From assembly GCF_025215095.1 (NCBI RefSeq), contig NZ_JALHAP010000071.1, forward strand, positions 62,001 to 126,000: a stretch of DNA of 64,000 bases, in the 5' to 3' direction. Positions 19,975 to 28,975 of this stretch are shown here, piece by piece. The translations under genes were made by a program, and so were the position numbers. Source of the DNA: Dryocola boscaweniae. GTDB taxonomy: Bacteria; Pseudomonadota; Gammaproteobacteria; Enterobacterales; Enterobacteriaceae. Numbering within the stretch: the stretch's first letter is position 1; each line of letters begins with the position of its first letter. The notes under the pieces were generated by a model. It made no database searches. It saw nothing but the letters and a program-made list of their open reading frames with translations, and was not told the origin of the DNA.

Positions 19975-21063
19975 ATGACTAAAAGAACAACGGCGCTGGC
20001 TGCGCTAATCGCGCTGGCGCTGACGGGCTGTAGCGCTCATCAGGCCACCACGGCGAAACCAACGCCGGTTGCGGCGGCCGAGCAGAAGAGCCCGGTTGAG
20101 CAGCGCGAGTTGTCTGAAGGCGTGTATGAAATGGCGCTCAGCCAGCAGAACGGCGCGCTTTATGTTGCCACCGCGCAGGGCTTTAAAGACGTGCAGGGCG
20201 GCGTGGTTTACAAGCTGGACCCGGTTTCACTGAAAACCATCGGCCAGGCGCATACCGACCTGAAGAACTTTGGCGCGGTGATGGACCCGCAAGGTAAAAC
20301 CTTGTATGTCACCAACTCGCTCGACGGCGGCATCAGCGCAATGAATGTTGAAGACGGCAAAGTTCTTAACCGTCTGATGTTCAGCGAACGTAACGAGAAA
20401 GGCTTCCCTTACGGCGCGCGTGAAATCATTCTGCATGACGGCCTGCTGTATATCGGCGGCGTGGCCGATCCGGCGGTGATCTGGGTGGTTGATGCGAAAA
20501 CGCTGAAGCTGAAAAAACGAATCAATAACGCGGGTAAATGGGTAACCGGCCTGCTCTATTCTGAGCAGACGCAGCGCATTTATGCGGCCAACGGCGGCGG
20601 TGAAATTCTGGTGATCAACCCGAAAACAAACCGCATCGAAAAACGCTGGAAACCGCTTGGCGAGAAAGAAGCTCTGCTGCTTAATCTTGCTGAAGACCCG
20701 GCAACGGGCCGCCTGTTCGTGACCGACAACTCCAAAGCGAAAACCACGCTGGTACTGGATATCAACACCGGCAAAGTGCTGAAGAACCTGGAAACGGGCG
20801 ATACGCTAGCGGTGAAGTTTAACGCTAAACGTCACGAGATTTACCTTACCCAGCGTGAATCCGGCAAGCTGTTAATCCTTGATTCGAATACCTACGCGGT
20901 GAAAAAAGAGCTGAGCCTGCCACCGCATCCGAATAGCCTGCTGCTGTCTGCGGACGGGCAAACGCTGTATCTCACGGTGAAGCAGGGCTTTAACAAAGAC
21001 CATTCAACCAAAGGCCCGGACAGTATCGTGCGCGTGCCTTTAGCGCAGTTGTCTCAACTGTAA
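19975..21063 (+). CDS. YncE-like beta-propeller lipoprotein
   Basis: A 362-residue secreted protein with a lipobox (LIALALTGCS), so probably anchored in the outer membrane, unlike E. coli YncE which has a plain signal peptide. The body consists of repeated propeller blades (GALYVATAQG; KTLYVTNSLDGGISAMNVEDG; LLILDSNTYAVKKEL; QTLYLTVKQGF) and is clearly similar to YncE throughout. The ATG at 19975 is used; a longer frame has no ribosome site. No TonB-dependent receptor gene (yncD) stands next to it. The function of YncE itself is unsettled; DNA binding has been reported. Confidence 0.85.
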   Translation: MTKRTTALAALIALALTGCSAHQATTAKPTPVAAAEQKSPVEQRELSEGVYEMALSQQNGALYVATAQGFKDVQGGVVYKLDPVSLKTIGQAHTDLKNFGAVMDPQGKTLYVTNSLDGGISAMNVEDGKVLNRLMFSERNEKGFPYGAREIILHDGLLYIGGVADPAVIWVVDAKTLKLKKRINNAGKWVTGLLYSEQTQRIYAANGGGEILVINPKTNRIEKRWKPLGEKEALLLNLAEDPATGRLFVTDNSKAKTTLVLDINTGKVLKNLETGDTLAVKFNAKRHEIYLTQRESGKLLILDSNTYAVKKELSLPPHPNSLLLSADGQTLYLTVKQGFNKDHSTKGPDSIVRVPLAQLSQL

Positions 21064-21099
21064 TTAAATCAGGGCGTGTGAGAGATTTGCTCATTCGCC

Positions 21100-22371
21100 C
21101 TATAAATTCAGTAGCGCGGGAATTTGGGTCAGTAAATAGAGCGCCAGCCCAATCGAGCCGCCCACCAGCGTGCCGTTAATGCGGATAAACTGTAAATCTT
21201 TGCCGATGTTCAGCTCTATCTGCTGCGACATATCCCGCGCGTCCCAGCTTTTCACCGTATCGCTGATGTGTCGGGTAAGAAACGCCGCAAATTCTGGCGC
21301 AACCTTTCTGGCTGCTTGCTCAAGGTGTTCATTCAGCGAGGCGCGCAGCGCGCTATCTCCCACCAGCGTTTCCCCAAACCACTGACCGGCTTCGGCAACG
21401 CGCTGCCTGATGCGCGAATCTTCGCTGTTCATGTCCTCTTTTAGCCAGCGGCGTAAATCGCTCCACAGCTCGCCCAGATAGCGGTTAAAGGCCTCATCTT
21501 CTTTCAGATAGCTTTTGATGTTTTCCGCTTTTTCCGCCATCTCCGGGTCGCTTTTTAGCTTATCGATGAGTTTGAAGGTGGCGCGGTCAAACGCCAGGCG
21601 CAACTGGTGGCCCCGATCTTCGCTGATATCATCAAGCATGGAATTCACCGCGCTGGCGACCAGGTCGGCGCTGTGCTCGCCCAGCCATTCCGTCGGCAGC
21701 ACTCTGGATTTACGCGGATGTTCCGTTTCCAGCCAGTGCACTATCTGGCGGGCGATAAATTCGCGCGTGCTTTCCCGGTTGAGTAGCGTTAAAAGCTGGG
21801 CAATCATCGAATCCAGCAAAATCTGGTGACGATTATTCTTCGTCATGCTCTCCAGCAGCAGGCCGCTGGAGTAGCTGAGATCGACCTTATCAATCGCTTT
21901 ATGCACCGCCCGGCGCAGTAATCCCTGAATGCGCGAATCGTCCGTCATATCCAGAAAACCGCCCATCACCTGCATAAGATGCTGCCCGACCCGCTGGGCG
22001 TTATCCGGCTTGCTGAACCAGACGCCGATCATCTTCGCCGGTTCGTGGCGCTGGATTAACGTGATAAGCGACTGGGTATCAAGGAATTTCTCCTGCACAA
22101 AATAGCCGAGATTCTCACCGATACGATCTTTATTGCGGGGAATGATGGCGGTATGAGGCGCGATAAATGGAATAGGTACGCGACGGAATAGCGCCACCAC
22201 GGCGAACCAGTCGGCAAGCGCGCCGACCATCGCCGCTTCGGCAATGGCTTTCAGCCCGCTCACCCAGAAGTTCGGCGGTAAAAAAAGGGTGGTGACAAAA
22301 ATTGCCGCAGCAATCAGCAGCAAAGAAAGCGCGAGGCGCTTGGTTCGTTTTAATTCAGTTATTTTATCCAT
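21100..22371 (-). CDS. yjiN: DUF445 inner-membrane protein YjiN
   Basis: A 423-residue protein matching E. coli YjiN (426 residues) closely: the N-terminal membrane segment ([19 protein letters not shown]), the very conserved [29 protein letters not shown] segment near residues 40-68, [17 protein letters not shown], and a C-terminal membrane segment ([18 protein letters not shown]). The middle is long and helical. Function is not established. Convergent with the YncE-like gene; the gap is only 36 bases. Confidence 0.9.
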   Translation of the reverse strand: MDKITELKRTKRLALSLLLIAAAIFVTTLFLPPNFWVSGLKAIAEAAMVGALADWFAVVALFRRVPIPFIAPHTAIIPRNKDRIGENLGYFVQEKFLDTQSLITLIQRHEPAKMIGVWFSKPDNAQRVGQHLMQVMGGFLDMTDDSRIQGLLRRAVHKAIDKVDLSYSSGLLLESMTKNNRHQILLDSMIAQLLTLLNRESTREFIARQIVHWLETEHPRKSRVLPTEWLGEHSADLVASAVNSMLDDISEDRGHQLRLAFDRATFKLIDKLKSDPEMAEKAENIKSYLKEDEAFNRYLGELWSDLRRWLKEDMNSEDSRIRQRVAEAGQWFGETLVGDSALRASLNEHLEQAARKVAPEFAAFLTRHISDTVKSWDARDMSQQIELNIGKDLQFIRINGTLVGGSIGLALYLLTQIPALLNL

Positions 22372-22588
22372 CGCCTAAGCATAGAACCGCCCAGACGGAA
22401 CCGGTAGCATTAATTTTTACGGTTATGCACTAAGCGCCCGACAATTATGCGCCCGAAGAAAACGGATTTGCCTGAAAAGAGGTGAGGGTATAACTGCCCG
22501 GCAATTGGCAAATCCGCGTCGCTAATAAAATAAGGTTAATATCCGTACGCGACTTCAGGTCTCAGGAACGTTAATACAGATTATCCGT

Positions 22589-22621
22589 CAGGGATGGGAA
22601 ATAAGCTTTTACCCATCCCTG
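22589..22621. terminator. Terminator of the carbohydrate porin operon
   Basis: Perfect 10-bp inverted repeat CAGGGATGGG / CCCATCCCTG with a 13-base loop, 18 bases beyond the porin stop. It ends the leftward PTS-porin operon. Confidence 0.7.
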
Positions 22622-22639
22622 AATACAGCATTTAAATTA

Positions 22640-24022
22640 TCAGAACCAGGCTTCCCACATTCCGCCTATGTTAAAGGAATCGAGTTGCGTACTCTCTTCG
22701 CCCGCAACACGCGCGGTATGATTATTTTCAACCTGGCCGCCGGTAACATAGAAGCGCAGCATCGGACGGAATGCCGGCCCCATTGCGATGGAGATGTTCT
22801 GGGAAAGCGTCAGCTTCCAGCCTTTATTATCGCCGTCAGAATCATAATCCACGCGCTGATAGCCCGCTTCAAGCCAGGTTGAATGCACGTCGTTCCAGAA
22901 GTACATCGGACGAACGATCGCGCCGTAGTTGCGGCGGCTGTCCTGGGTTTGTTCATCATTATCGTAATCGTGGAAGGCCAGCAGGTATTCAACCTGAGCC
23001 TGCGGCGTAAATTTATAGCTGCCTTCGAAGCTGGCATAAACCGTATGCAGCCCGTTGGTTTTGTTATAAACGCTGTTGTCCGAATGGTCAGAATAGCGGG
23101 CGATGATTTTATTCAGGCTGTTAACGCCCGTGTGACTGAACACCACCGCGGCCTGCCAGGCTTTGGATCTTTCATCGCTATCGATAGCTTTGGAATCAAA
23201 GCCGTAGTTGGCGTACAGCTCAAAATCAATCGGCCCCATTTTAATGCCGTGGAGCTTTGAAGTTGCCGCGTAGTTGCCTTTGTCGCCCGTGCCTGAGCTG
23301 CCGGTACAGGAGATGCGCGACGGGTTATCACCGTCTTCAACCAGTTCCGGATTACAGGACTCCACCGAGGCGACAGCGGCCAGGTCTACCTGTGCAAAGC
23401 CAAGATCGAAGTTTTTCACCCCGGCGCCCTGGCCGTCGTGGTTCATAAAGAAGTAGTCGTTGATGCCCTGCTGCGGACGCTGGTGGAAGTCGCGGCCGGC
23501 CCAGAAATAAGCGTTTGGCTGCGATTCAAAAAGATTTGTTACCCCGGCATAGGCCTTCTTGAGGTTAACTTCATCGCCCCAGTGGTCGAACATCACGCCC
23601 ACATCCCAGATAGCGCCGGACTCGCTTTTAAAGGCTTTGGTCAACTGGAATTCGCCGCCGTTGCCTTCGTTGCCCAGACGGCCGATGGCTGATGAACCGT
23701 TATAGGAGCCGTCAACGCCGATATATTTTTGGTCGCCCGCCTGAAAATGCGCGCCGTAACGGGCGTAGCCGGTAAATTTCACGCCGTAGGGAATAGCCAG
23801 ATCCGGCGTATCCGGAGCGGGAGCCTGTGGCGTCACGAGCGGATCGTTTTTCGCCTGTCGTGCGGCATCCATTTTTGCTTCGCGATCCGCCAGCGCTTTA
23901 TCCACCGCTTTTGCCACGATTTGATCGATTTGTTCCTGAGTAAATTCCTGAGCAAAGGCAGAAATTGGGCAAAGGGTAGCGATAACCGCCAGGGTTAATG
24001 GCAGTTGCTTAAATATTTTCAT
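22640..24022 (-). CDS. LamB-type carbohydrate porin (ScrY/BglH-like)
   Basis: A 460-residue outer-membrane sugar channel. It has a signal peptide ending ISAFAQ, then a short coiled-coil-prone stretch (QIDQIVAKAVDKALADREAK) as in ScrY, and then the maltoporin barrel: GYARYGAHFQAG, RLGNEGNGGEF, WAGRDFHQRP, and the terminal ...GGMWEAWF with final Phe. The start at MKIFKQ has GAGA at a good distance; an ATG two codons earlier does not. It is the last gene of the lactose/cellobiose-family PTS operon and would let the beta-glucoside or oligosaccharide cross the outer membrane. Confidence 0.92.
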   Translation of the reverse strand: MKIFKQLPLTLAVIATLCPISAFAQEFTQEQIDQIVAKAVDKALADREAKMDAARQAKNDPLVTPQAPAPDTPDLAIPYGVKFTGYARYGAHFQAGDQKYIGVDGSYNGSSAIGRLGNEGNGGEFQLTKAFKSESGAIWDVGVMFDHWGDEVNLKKAYAGVTNLFESQPNAYFWAGRDFHQRPQQGINDYFFMNHDGQGAGVKNFDLGFAQVDLAAVASVESCNPELVEDGDNPSRISCTGSSGTGDKGNYAATSKLHGIKMGPIDFELYANYGFDSKAIDSDERSKAWQAAVVFSHTGVNSLNKIIARYSDHSDNSVYNKTNGLHTVYASFEGSYKFTPQAQVEYLLAFHDYDNDEQTQDSRRNYGAIVRPMYFWNDVHSTWLEAGYQRVDYDSDGDNKGWKLTLSQNISIAMGPAFRPMLRFYVTGGQVENNHTARVAGEESTQLDSFNIGGMWEAWF

Positions 24023-24194
24023 AATCATCTCAACTTTAGTTAGTTATATTTTCAGACAATGACTATCCCGTTCAGGCTGGACGTATTTATACGCTGGGGC
24101 CAAACAGGTTTATTTTTATGCTGTAATCGGAGGCTGCTTAATTAAAAATATCTACGTAATAAATTCTCCCTTTCAAAAATAGAATTACCGTGAA

Positions 24195-24344
24195 TTAACG
24201 CTGATAAAGATGGATGATTTCTTCTGATAATTCGCGAACCAGCATGGATGTCATTAAATGATCCTGGGCGTGGACCATAATTAACGTCATCGGCTGTCTG
24301 GCTTCTCCGGCATCCTGCTCAAGCATCATGCTTTCCAGCGTTAA
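24195..24344 (-). pseudogene. Remnant of PTS lactose/cellobiose-family EIIA gene
   Basis: Only the C-terminal third of an EIIA of the ChbA/LacF type remains: LEQDAGEARQPMTLIMVHAQ then DHLMTSMLVRELSEEIIHLY. It still contains the phospho-accepting His of VHAQDH. The N-terminal two helices (about 65 codons) and a start codon are absent: an in-frame stop stands at 24345-24347 and the EIIC gene ends only 17 bases beyond it. The remaining space cannot hold the missing part, so this is a deletion, not a frameshift. EIIA of this family works as a trimer of three-helix bundles, so the fragment is unlikely to function. Confidence 0.82.
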
Positions 24345-24363
24345 TCAAAAAAGGCTTTCGCTG

Positions 24364-25695
24364 TTATCCGTTGGCGGCCTGCGGTGAAGCCGTCAGGTTT
24401 TGCATTTTTTCTTCTTCGGTTTTCAGCAAAGAACGTTCGTAAGCGCGCAGGAACGGCAGATACATCAGGGCCGACATCACCATACAGATTACGCACATCA
24501 CTACCGGGCTTAGCGCCCAGTTAGCCGCCCACGAGGCGCCGATTGGCGCAGGCGTGGTCCACGGCGTGAGGGAAACAACCTGCGCAAGCCAGCCAAGTTT
24601 TGTGGCGCTATAAGCAAGACAGGCGTTAATCAACGGCACAAAGACGAACGGAATAAACAGCATCGGGTTCATGATAATTGGCGCGCCGAACAGAATCGGC
24701 TCGTTGATGTTAAAGAAGCTCGGCACTATGCCCATTTTGCCGATGGTGCGCAGGTGCGCGGCACGGCTGCGCAGCAGCAGGAAGGCCAGCGGTAAGGTGG
24801 AGCCCACGCCGCCAATCAGCAAATAGTGATCCCAGAATCCCTGCAGATAGACGTGAGGCAGTGCGGCGCCCGCGGCCAGTGCGGCCTGGTTTGCCGACAG
24901 GTTGGCCATCCAGAACGGGTTCATTATGCCGGTCACAATCAGCGAGCCGTGAATGCCTGCAAACCAGAAGATTTGGCACAGCAATACGGAAAGCAGGATT
25001 GCGGGCAGGGAATCCGACGCGGAAACCAGCGGTTCCAGCAGATGCATAATCGCCTGCGGCAGGATCATGCCGGTTTGCGCTTCGATAAACAGGTTCAGCG
25101 GATGCAGCGTGCCAATTACCACCAGCACCGGAATAAGGATTTCAAACGAGCGCGCAACGCCGGTCGGCACCTCTTTCGGCAGACGAATAGTAATGTTGTT
25201 TTGCTTGAGCCACGCGTACATGCGGGTGGAATACATGGACGTTATCAACGCCGTGAAGATCCCTTGCCCGGACAGATACTGGGTGGAGATTTTTCCGTCG
25301 GCATAGGGTGCGGCGACCAGCAGAAACGCCATAAACGCCAGCAGGCCGGACATCACCGGATCGAGATTAAACTGCCGCCCGAGACTCGCGCCAATGCCCA
25401 CGGAAATAAAGAACGTCATCACGCCCATGCTGAGGTTGAACGGCAGCATAAGCTGTTCACGGTAAGTCTCTGAGAAATCAAGCCAGGCACGCGCAAAACC
25501 AAGCGTAGTATCGGCGGAAAAAGGCGGGAAGATAAACACCAGCATAAACGAGCCGATGATCATAAAAGGCAGAGCGGCGGTAAAGCCGTCACGAATGGCG
25601 ATGACGTATTTCTGCTGCCCAAGCCGCCCGGCAAGCGGAGTGATGGTTTCTTCAATGACGGCAACCATCGACTGATATAGCGAACTCATATGCAT
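24364..25695 (-). CDS. PTS lactose/cellobiose-family EIIC permease
   Basis: A 443-residue inner-membrane permease of the ChbC/CelB/LacE family. Family features: RDGFTAALPFMIIGSFMLVF near residue 35, the ILFGAPIIMNPMLFIPF segment (NEPILFG precedes it) near residue 305, and about ten hydrophobic segments. It translocates a disaccharide such as cellobiose, chitobiose or lactose during phosphorylation; the precise sugar is unknown. It follows the EIIB gene after six bases. The EIIA gene downstream is broken, and there is no phospho-glycosidase in the operon. Confidence 0.93.
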   Translation of the reverse strand: MHMSSLYQSMVAVIEETITPLAGRLGQQKYVIAIRDGFTAALPFMIIGSFMLVFIFPPFSADTTLGFARAWLDFSETYREQLMLPFNLSMGVMTFFISVGIGASLGRQFNLDPVMSGLLAFMAFLLVAAPYADGKISTQYLSGQGIFTALITSMYSTRMYAWLKQNNITIRLPKEVPTGVARSFEILIPVLVVIGTLHPLNLFIEAQTGMILPQAIMHLLEPLVSASDSLPAILLSVLLCQIFWFAGIHGSLIVTGIMNPFWMANLSANQAALAAGAALPHVYLQGFWDHYLLIGGVGSTLPLAFLLLRSRAAHLRTIGKMGIVPSFFNINEPILFGAPIIMNPMLFIPFVFVPLINACLAYSATKLGWLAQVVSLTPWTTPAPIGASWAANWALSPVVMCVICMVMSALMYLPFLRAYERSLLKTEEEKMQNLTASPQAANG

Positions 25696-25701
25696 CCCCT
25701 T

Positions 25702-26022
25702 TTAGTGAGCCGCTTCGATGAGCGACAGAGCGTAATCCAGCACCTTATCGCCGCGCTGCATGCCGTAATCCATCGTGTCGATGGCTTTGACGGGAATGCC
25801 TTTGGCGGCCGCTTTTTCTGACAGCGTATTGAGCATGTACTTCACCTGCGGCCCGAGCAGCACTACCTGATAGCGCGGAAACTGAATATCAAATTCGGAT
25901 ACGCCGTAAGCTTCAATTTCAACCGGCGTGCCTCGTTCTTCTGCCACTGCCAGCATTTTGCGTACCAGCATGCTGGTGGACATTCCGGCGGAGCAGCACA
26001 ACATAATCTTGAACATCGACAA
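25702..26022 (-). CDS. PTS lactose/cellobiose-family EIIB
   Basis: A 106-residue cytoplasmic phosphocarrier. The N-terminal phosphocysteine loop is intact (IMLCCSAGMSTSMLV), with VVLLGPQVKYML further on, both typical of the family (ChbB/CelA). It takes phosphate from EIIA and passes it to the sugar bound by EIIC. First gene of the leftward operon, divergent from the LacI-type regulator; the region in front holds two inverted-repeat operators. Confidence 0.92.
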   Translation of the reverse strand: MSMFKIMLCCSAGMSTSMLVRKMLAVAEERGTPVEIEAYGVSEFDIQFPRYQVVLLGPQVKYMLNTLSEKAAAKGIPVKAIDTMDYGMQRGDKVLDYALSLIEAAH

Positions 26023-26069
26023 TTTTCCTCAAAGTGTAAAAAGTTATTGCGGATGCGATTTGATACTTT

Positions 26070-26087
26070 ATGGAAACCGTTTTCCAT
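26070..26087. promoter_or_regulatory. LacI/GalR-type operator near the PTS operon
   Basis: ATGGAAACCGTTTTCCAT, an 18-bp inverted repeat with a single asymmetric pair. It lies 48 bases upstream of the EIIB start codon. The half-site ATGGAAA is shared with the second operator near the repressor gene. Confidence 0.7.
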
Positions 26088-26195
26088 CGGCAGGGAACGG
26101 AAGTGTGATACGGGTCTGCTAACAAAGTCATGCAGGGTTTCCTTCCTGGATGAATATCACAAAATTCTATGGATGAAAGAGGGTTTGGCGTGCAA

Positions 26196-26214
26196 ATGGA
26201 AAACCGGTTTCCAT
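26196..26214. promoter_or_regulatory. LacI/GalR-type operator near the repressor gene
   Basis: ATGGAAAACCGGTTTCCAT, an almost perfect inverted repeat with an ACCGGT core, about 126 bases from the operator at 26070-26087. A possible promoter -10 (TATACT, 26230-26235) for the repressor lies just downstream. Confidence 0.7.
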
Positions 26215-26311
26215 GAAAAAGGGAAAAGACTATACTGCCGGAGGCGATATTATAAGCCGCGGTCGTACTAAGGATTAACAGGCAAGGGTTGATGCCTGCA
26301 GGAGAGGAAAG

Positions 26312-27268
26312 ATGTCTACAATCAACGATGTATCGCGTTTGGCCGGGGTTTCAAAAGCCACGGTCTCTCGGGTGTTGAGCGGTTCGCGCGGCGTGAAGGA
26401 AGCCAGCCGTGTTGCCGTACTTAAGGCGGTGGAAGAGTTAAATTACCGTCCAAATGTGATTGCACAATCTTTATTGAGCCAGTCCACCGGCTGCATTGGC
26501 GTTATCTGCGCCCAGGAGAATATTAACCAGACCACCGGTTATCTGTTTGCGCTTGAAAAACACCTTAGCCAGCATCAAAAACATCTGCTGCTTCGCTTTG
26601 CCAATAACAAGGCGGAAGTCATGCATGCCCTTGAAGAGTTAACCTGCGGCCTGTGTGATGACGTGCTGATCATTGGCGCCCGCTTTCCGCTGAATCTCAC
26701 GCATGAAAATGTCGTTCTTGTCGATTGCATGGATGCCGATACCACTAACTGTATTCAGTTCGATCATGCTTTTGCGGCGGAAACGGCTTGTAATTATCTG
26801 ATAAAACAGGGCAGAAGGCAGATTGCTTTAATCGTGCCGGATACCAGCGGGGCGGTGGATCGGGTGCTGCTGGGGTATAAACGCGCGCTGGAAAATAATT
26901 TCCTGCCGTTTAACCGCAACCTGATTTTTATGGATTCCACCTCTTCTTCCGTAGCGCTTCAGGTGCTGCTTAATAACAGCACAACGCTTAATTTTAACGC
27001 GCTGCTGGTGGCCGATGAGCAAGAGGCGCAGCGTGTGATTACGCAGCTCCAGGCGTTTAATAAATCGGTGCCGGAAGACATTATGGTGTTCAGCCTTGCG
27101 GGGTCGCTCCATTTACCCGGCGTGACGACTATTCCGGCCATTGAATATTCAATGGATGCGATGGCGGCAAGAATTGTCTCGTGGCTAAATGAGAAAACTA
27201 AAAGCGTGCTGGGGTCGTATGTGCTGCGCGGCGATCTGATCATTCCGGATATTCGCAGCAGGAAATAA
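26312..27268 (+). CDS. LacI-family repressor of the adjacent PTS
   Basis: A 318-residue regulator. The N-terminal LacI helix-turn-helix with hinge is complete (STINDVSRLAGVSKATVSRV; LNYRPNVIAQSLLSQ), followed by a sugar-binding effector domain. The effector domain is somewhat shorter than usual. The ribosome site AGGAGAGGAAAG is strong. Divergent from the EIIB-EIIC-porin operon, with two shared operators in between, so it very likely represses that operon and itself until a sugar or sugar phosphate binds. Resembles AscG/CebR-like members; no symbol assigned. Confidence 0.92.
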   Translation: MSTINDVSRLAGVSKATVSRVLSGSRGVKEASRVAVLKAVEELNYRPNVIAQSLLSQSTGCIGVICAQENINQTTGYLFALEKHLSQHQKHLLLRFANNKAEVMHALEELTCGLCDDVLIIGARFPLNLTHENVVLVDCMDADTTNCIQFDHAFAAETACNYLIKQGRRQIALIVPDTSGAVDRVLLGYKRALENNFLPFNRNLIFMDSTSSSVALQVLLNNSTTLNFNALLVADEQEAQRVITQLQAFNKSVPEDIMVFSLAGSLHLPGVTTIPAIEYSMDAMAARIVSWLNEKTKSVLGSYVLRGDLIIPDIRSRK

Positions 27269-27357
27269 TGAATAATTTGGCGCTGCCGGTCAGAAGCTGG
27301 TTCACTGTCAGCGCGTTCAATCAGTAAGCAGGCCGCTGCTCGACCTGCTTATTGATA

Positions 27358-28515
27358 TTACGAAGCGGGCGTTACCCGTGGCGCGAATCCGCTCAGCTCG
27401 GAAACCAGATCGTTTACGCCATCGCTCATGTTAACAAAGCGCGTTAACGGCGAACGGGTTATCACGACAAAAACGCCGACGTTAGTTTGCGGCACCATCG
27501 CCATATAGGTAATAAATCCGCCGCCGCCGCCCGTTTTTTGCACGATGCCCGGTCGGCCGTTTTTCGGCGCTAAGTAGACCCAGCCTAACCCTAACGCATC
27601 GGCTTTGCCGGGCACGTCCATGCCGATCACTTTGTGCAGTTGTTTACGTTGATAAATCAGCGTTTGCATCCGATCGGCCTGGCTGTTGCGCTGGTGGAAA
27701 TCAGAGCTCAGGAACTGCTGCATCCAGCGCATCATGTCATCCGGCGTGGAATAAATACCGCCGCTGCCAACCGCCGCAAGGGTATTGTCACAGGGACTGG
27801 CGCCTTTTTCTGCAACCATCAGGCGCTTGCACTGATCGGGAGAGGGGGTGAAGGTTGTGTCCTTCATGCCCAAAGGACGAGCGATTTGCTCATCGAACAA
27901 TGTGGCATAGGGCTTTCCTGCCGCGCGGCCCAGCGCGTCCGCCAGCAGATCAAAAGCCAGATTCGAATAGGATGCGTTGGCGCCGGGCGCATATTTCAGC
28001 GTCGCGTTGGCTAACCAGCTCCAGCGTTGTTCGCGCGTAGGCCAGGTAAACACGGTACGATGCGCCGCGCCGCCAGGCTGCTCGCGCGGCAGGGCGCTGG
28101 TATGCGTTGCCAGATTGACGAGAGTTATAGGTTGCCCGTTAAACGTGGGAACGCGAGCGCCCGCTGGGGCATATTTGCTCAGGGGATCGTTCAATTTAAC
28201 TTTGCCCTGATCCAGCATTTTCACCAGCATTTCGCTGGTCATAAGCTTGGTCAGCGAGGCAATACGAATAACCGAGTCCAGTTGGGGACGAACATTATTC
28301 CCCGGCCGGGTTTCACCGAAGCTGTGGAAAACGCGTTGATTGCCGTCAATCACCACCATAGCCATGCCGGTTGCGCCGCTGCCATAGTAAATATGATTGG
28401 CGTAGCGTTCGGCTATTTCAGAGGCGAAAACAGGATCGGGCGAGGTTTGTGCAAAACCTAAAACAGGGAGCGCAGCAATGGCTAGCGCGGCGATGCGCGG
28501 GAGACGAATTTTCAA
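27358..28515 (-). CDS. ampH: Penicillin-binding protein AmpH (DD-carboxy/endopeptidase)
   Basis: A 385-residue periplasmic murein-processing enzyme, the same length as E. coli AmpH and similar along its whole length. Signal peptide ends at VLGFAQ. The three active-site motifs are SLTK (IRIASLTKLM), YSN (ASYSNLAFDLL) and KTG (QKTGGGGGF). AmpH cleaves peptidoglycan cross-links and is related to class C beta-lactamases but is not a resistance enzyme. The start is a TTG (28513-28515), overlapping the stop of a five-codon frame (ATG GAT TAC TCG CGT TGA). Its position near sbmA agrees with E. coli. Confidence 0.95.
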   Translation of the reverse strand: MKIRLPRIAALAIAALPVLGFAQTSPDPVFASEIAERYANHIYYGSGATGMAMVVIDGNQRVFHSFGETRPGNNVRPQLDSVIRIASLTKLMTSEMLVKMLDQGKVKLNDPLSKYAPAGARVPTFNGQPITLVNLATHTSALPREQPGGAAHRTVFTWPTREQRWSWLANATLKYAPGANASYSNLAFDLLADALGRAAGKPYATLFDEQIARPLGMKDTTFTPSPDQCKRLMVAEKGASPCDNTLAAVGSGGIYSTPDDMMRWMQQFLSSDFHQRNSQADRMQTLIYQRKQLHKVIGMDVPGKADALGLGWVYLAPKNGRPGIVQKTGGGGGFITYMAMVPQTNVGVFVVITRSPLTRFVNMSDGVNDLVSELSGFAPRVTPAS

Positions 28516-28687
28516 CGCGAGTAATCCATTTAACGAAGTGGGGCGATATTCACCGTATTTATACTACGCCCGGGCGCTGCGCAAACGCGGAAAATGAAAA
28601 TTGTGAGAAGAAAAAGCGTAACGCGGCATTTCAGCGTGCTTTTCGGGCGAAAACGCACCGCAACCGGCGGCTACGGTGCGTTTAAAT

Positions 28688-28975
28688 CTAGTTACTTTTC
28701 TGGACGTCTTTTTGCATCACATCGTCCGTGGTGCCGCCTTTTTCAATCATTTTTTCATTGCCTTTATGCTCTTTGCGCATTTCATGGCCTGATTCGCAGC
28801 CTTTTTTGTCCTCATTTCCAGGGGCACGACAGTCATCGATAATATGACCCGGGTTATTAAGTTGCTCCTTCTCAGCCTGCAGCGTCGAAGTGCTGTTGGC
28901 CGGATTCTGTGCCAGAGCGCCTGCGCTGGCCAACAGAAGGGTACTTGAGAGCAAAGCCTGGGTAAGTTTTTTCAT
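28688..28975 (-). CDS. Small secreted protein of unknown function
   Basis: A 95-residue protein with a clear signal peptide (KLTQALLSSTLLLASAGALA, cut before QNPA). The mature part is short, hydrophilic and charged, with two cysteines (DDCRAPGNEDKKGCESGHE) that could pair, and ends in a lysine-rich tail. Probably periplasmic. Not a family I recognise. Single gene between ampH and lpxP, followed by ampH on the same strand 172 bases away. Confidence 0.7.
   Translation of the reverse strand: MKKLTQALLSSTLLLASAGALAQNPANSTSTLQAEKEQLNNPGHIIDDCRAPGNEDKKGCESGHEMRKEHKGNEKMIEKGGTTDDVMQKDVQKSN

Noticed and set aside
24826..25473. 215-codon open frame opposite the PTS EIIC gene
   Set aside because: The composition, rich in Arg, His and Gln, is that of the complement of a hydrophobic membrane protein; no independent evidence.
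27358..28515. Class C beta-lactamase (AmpC resistance gene)
   Set aside because: The motifs SLTK, YSN and KTG are shared by the family, but full-length similarity, size (385 residues) and position by sbmA identify AmpH, a murein hydrolase.
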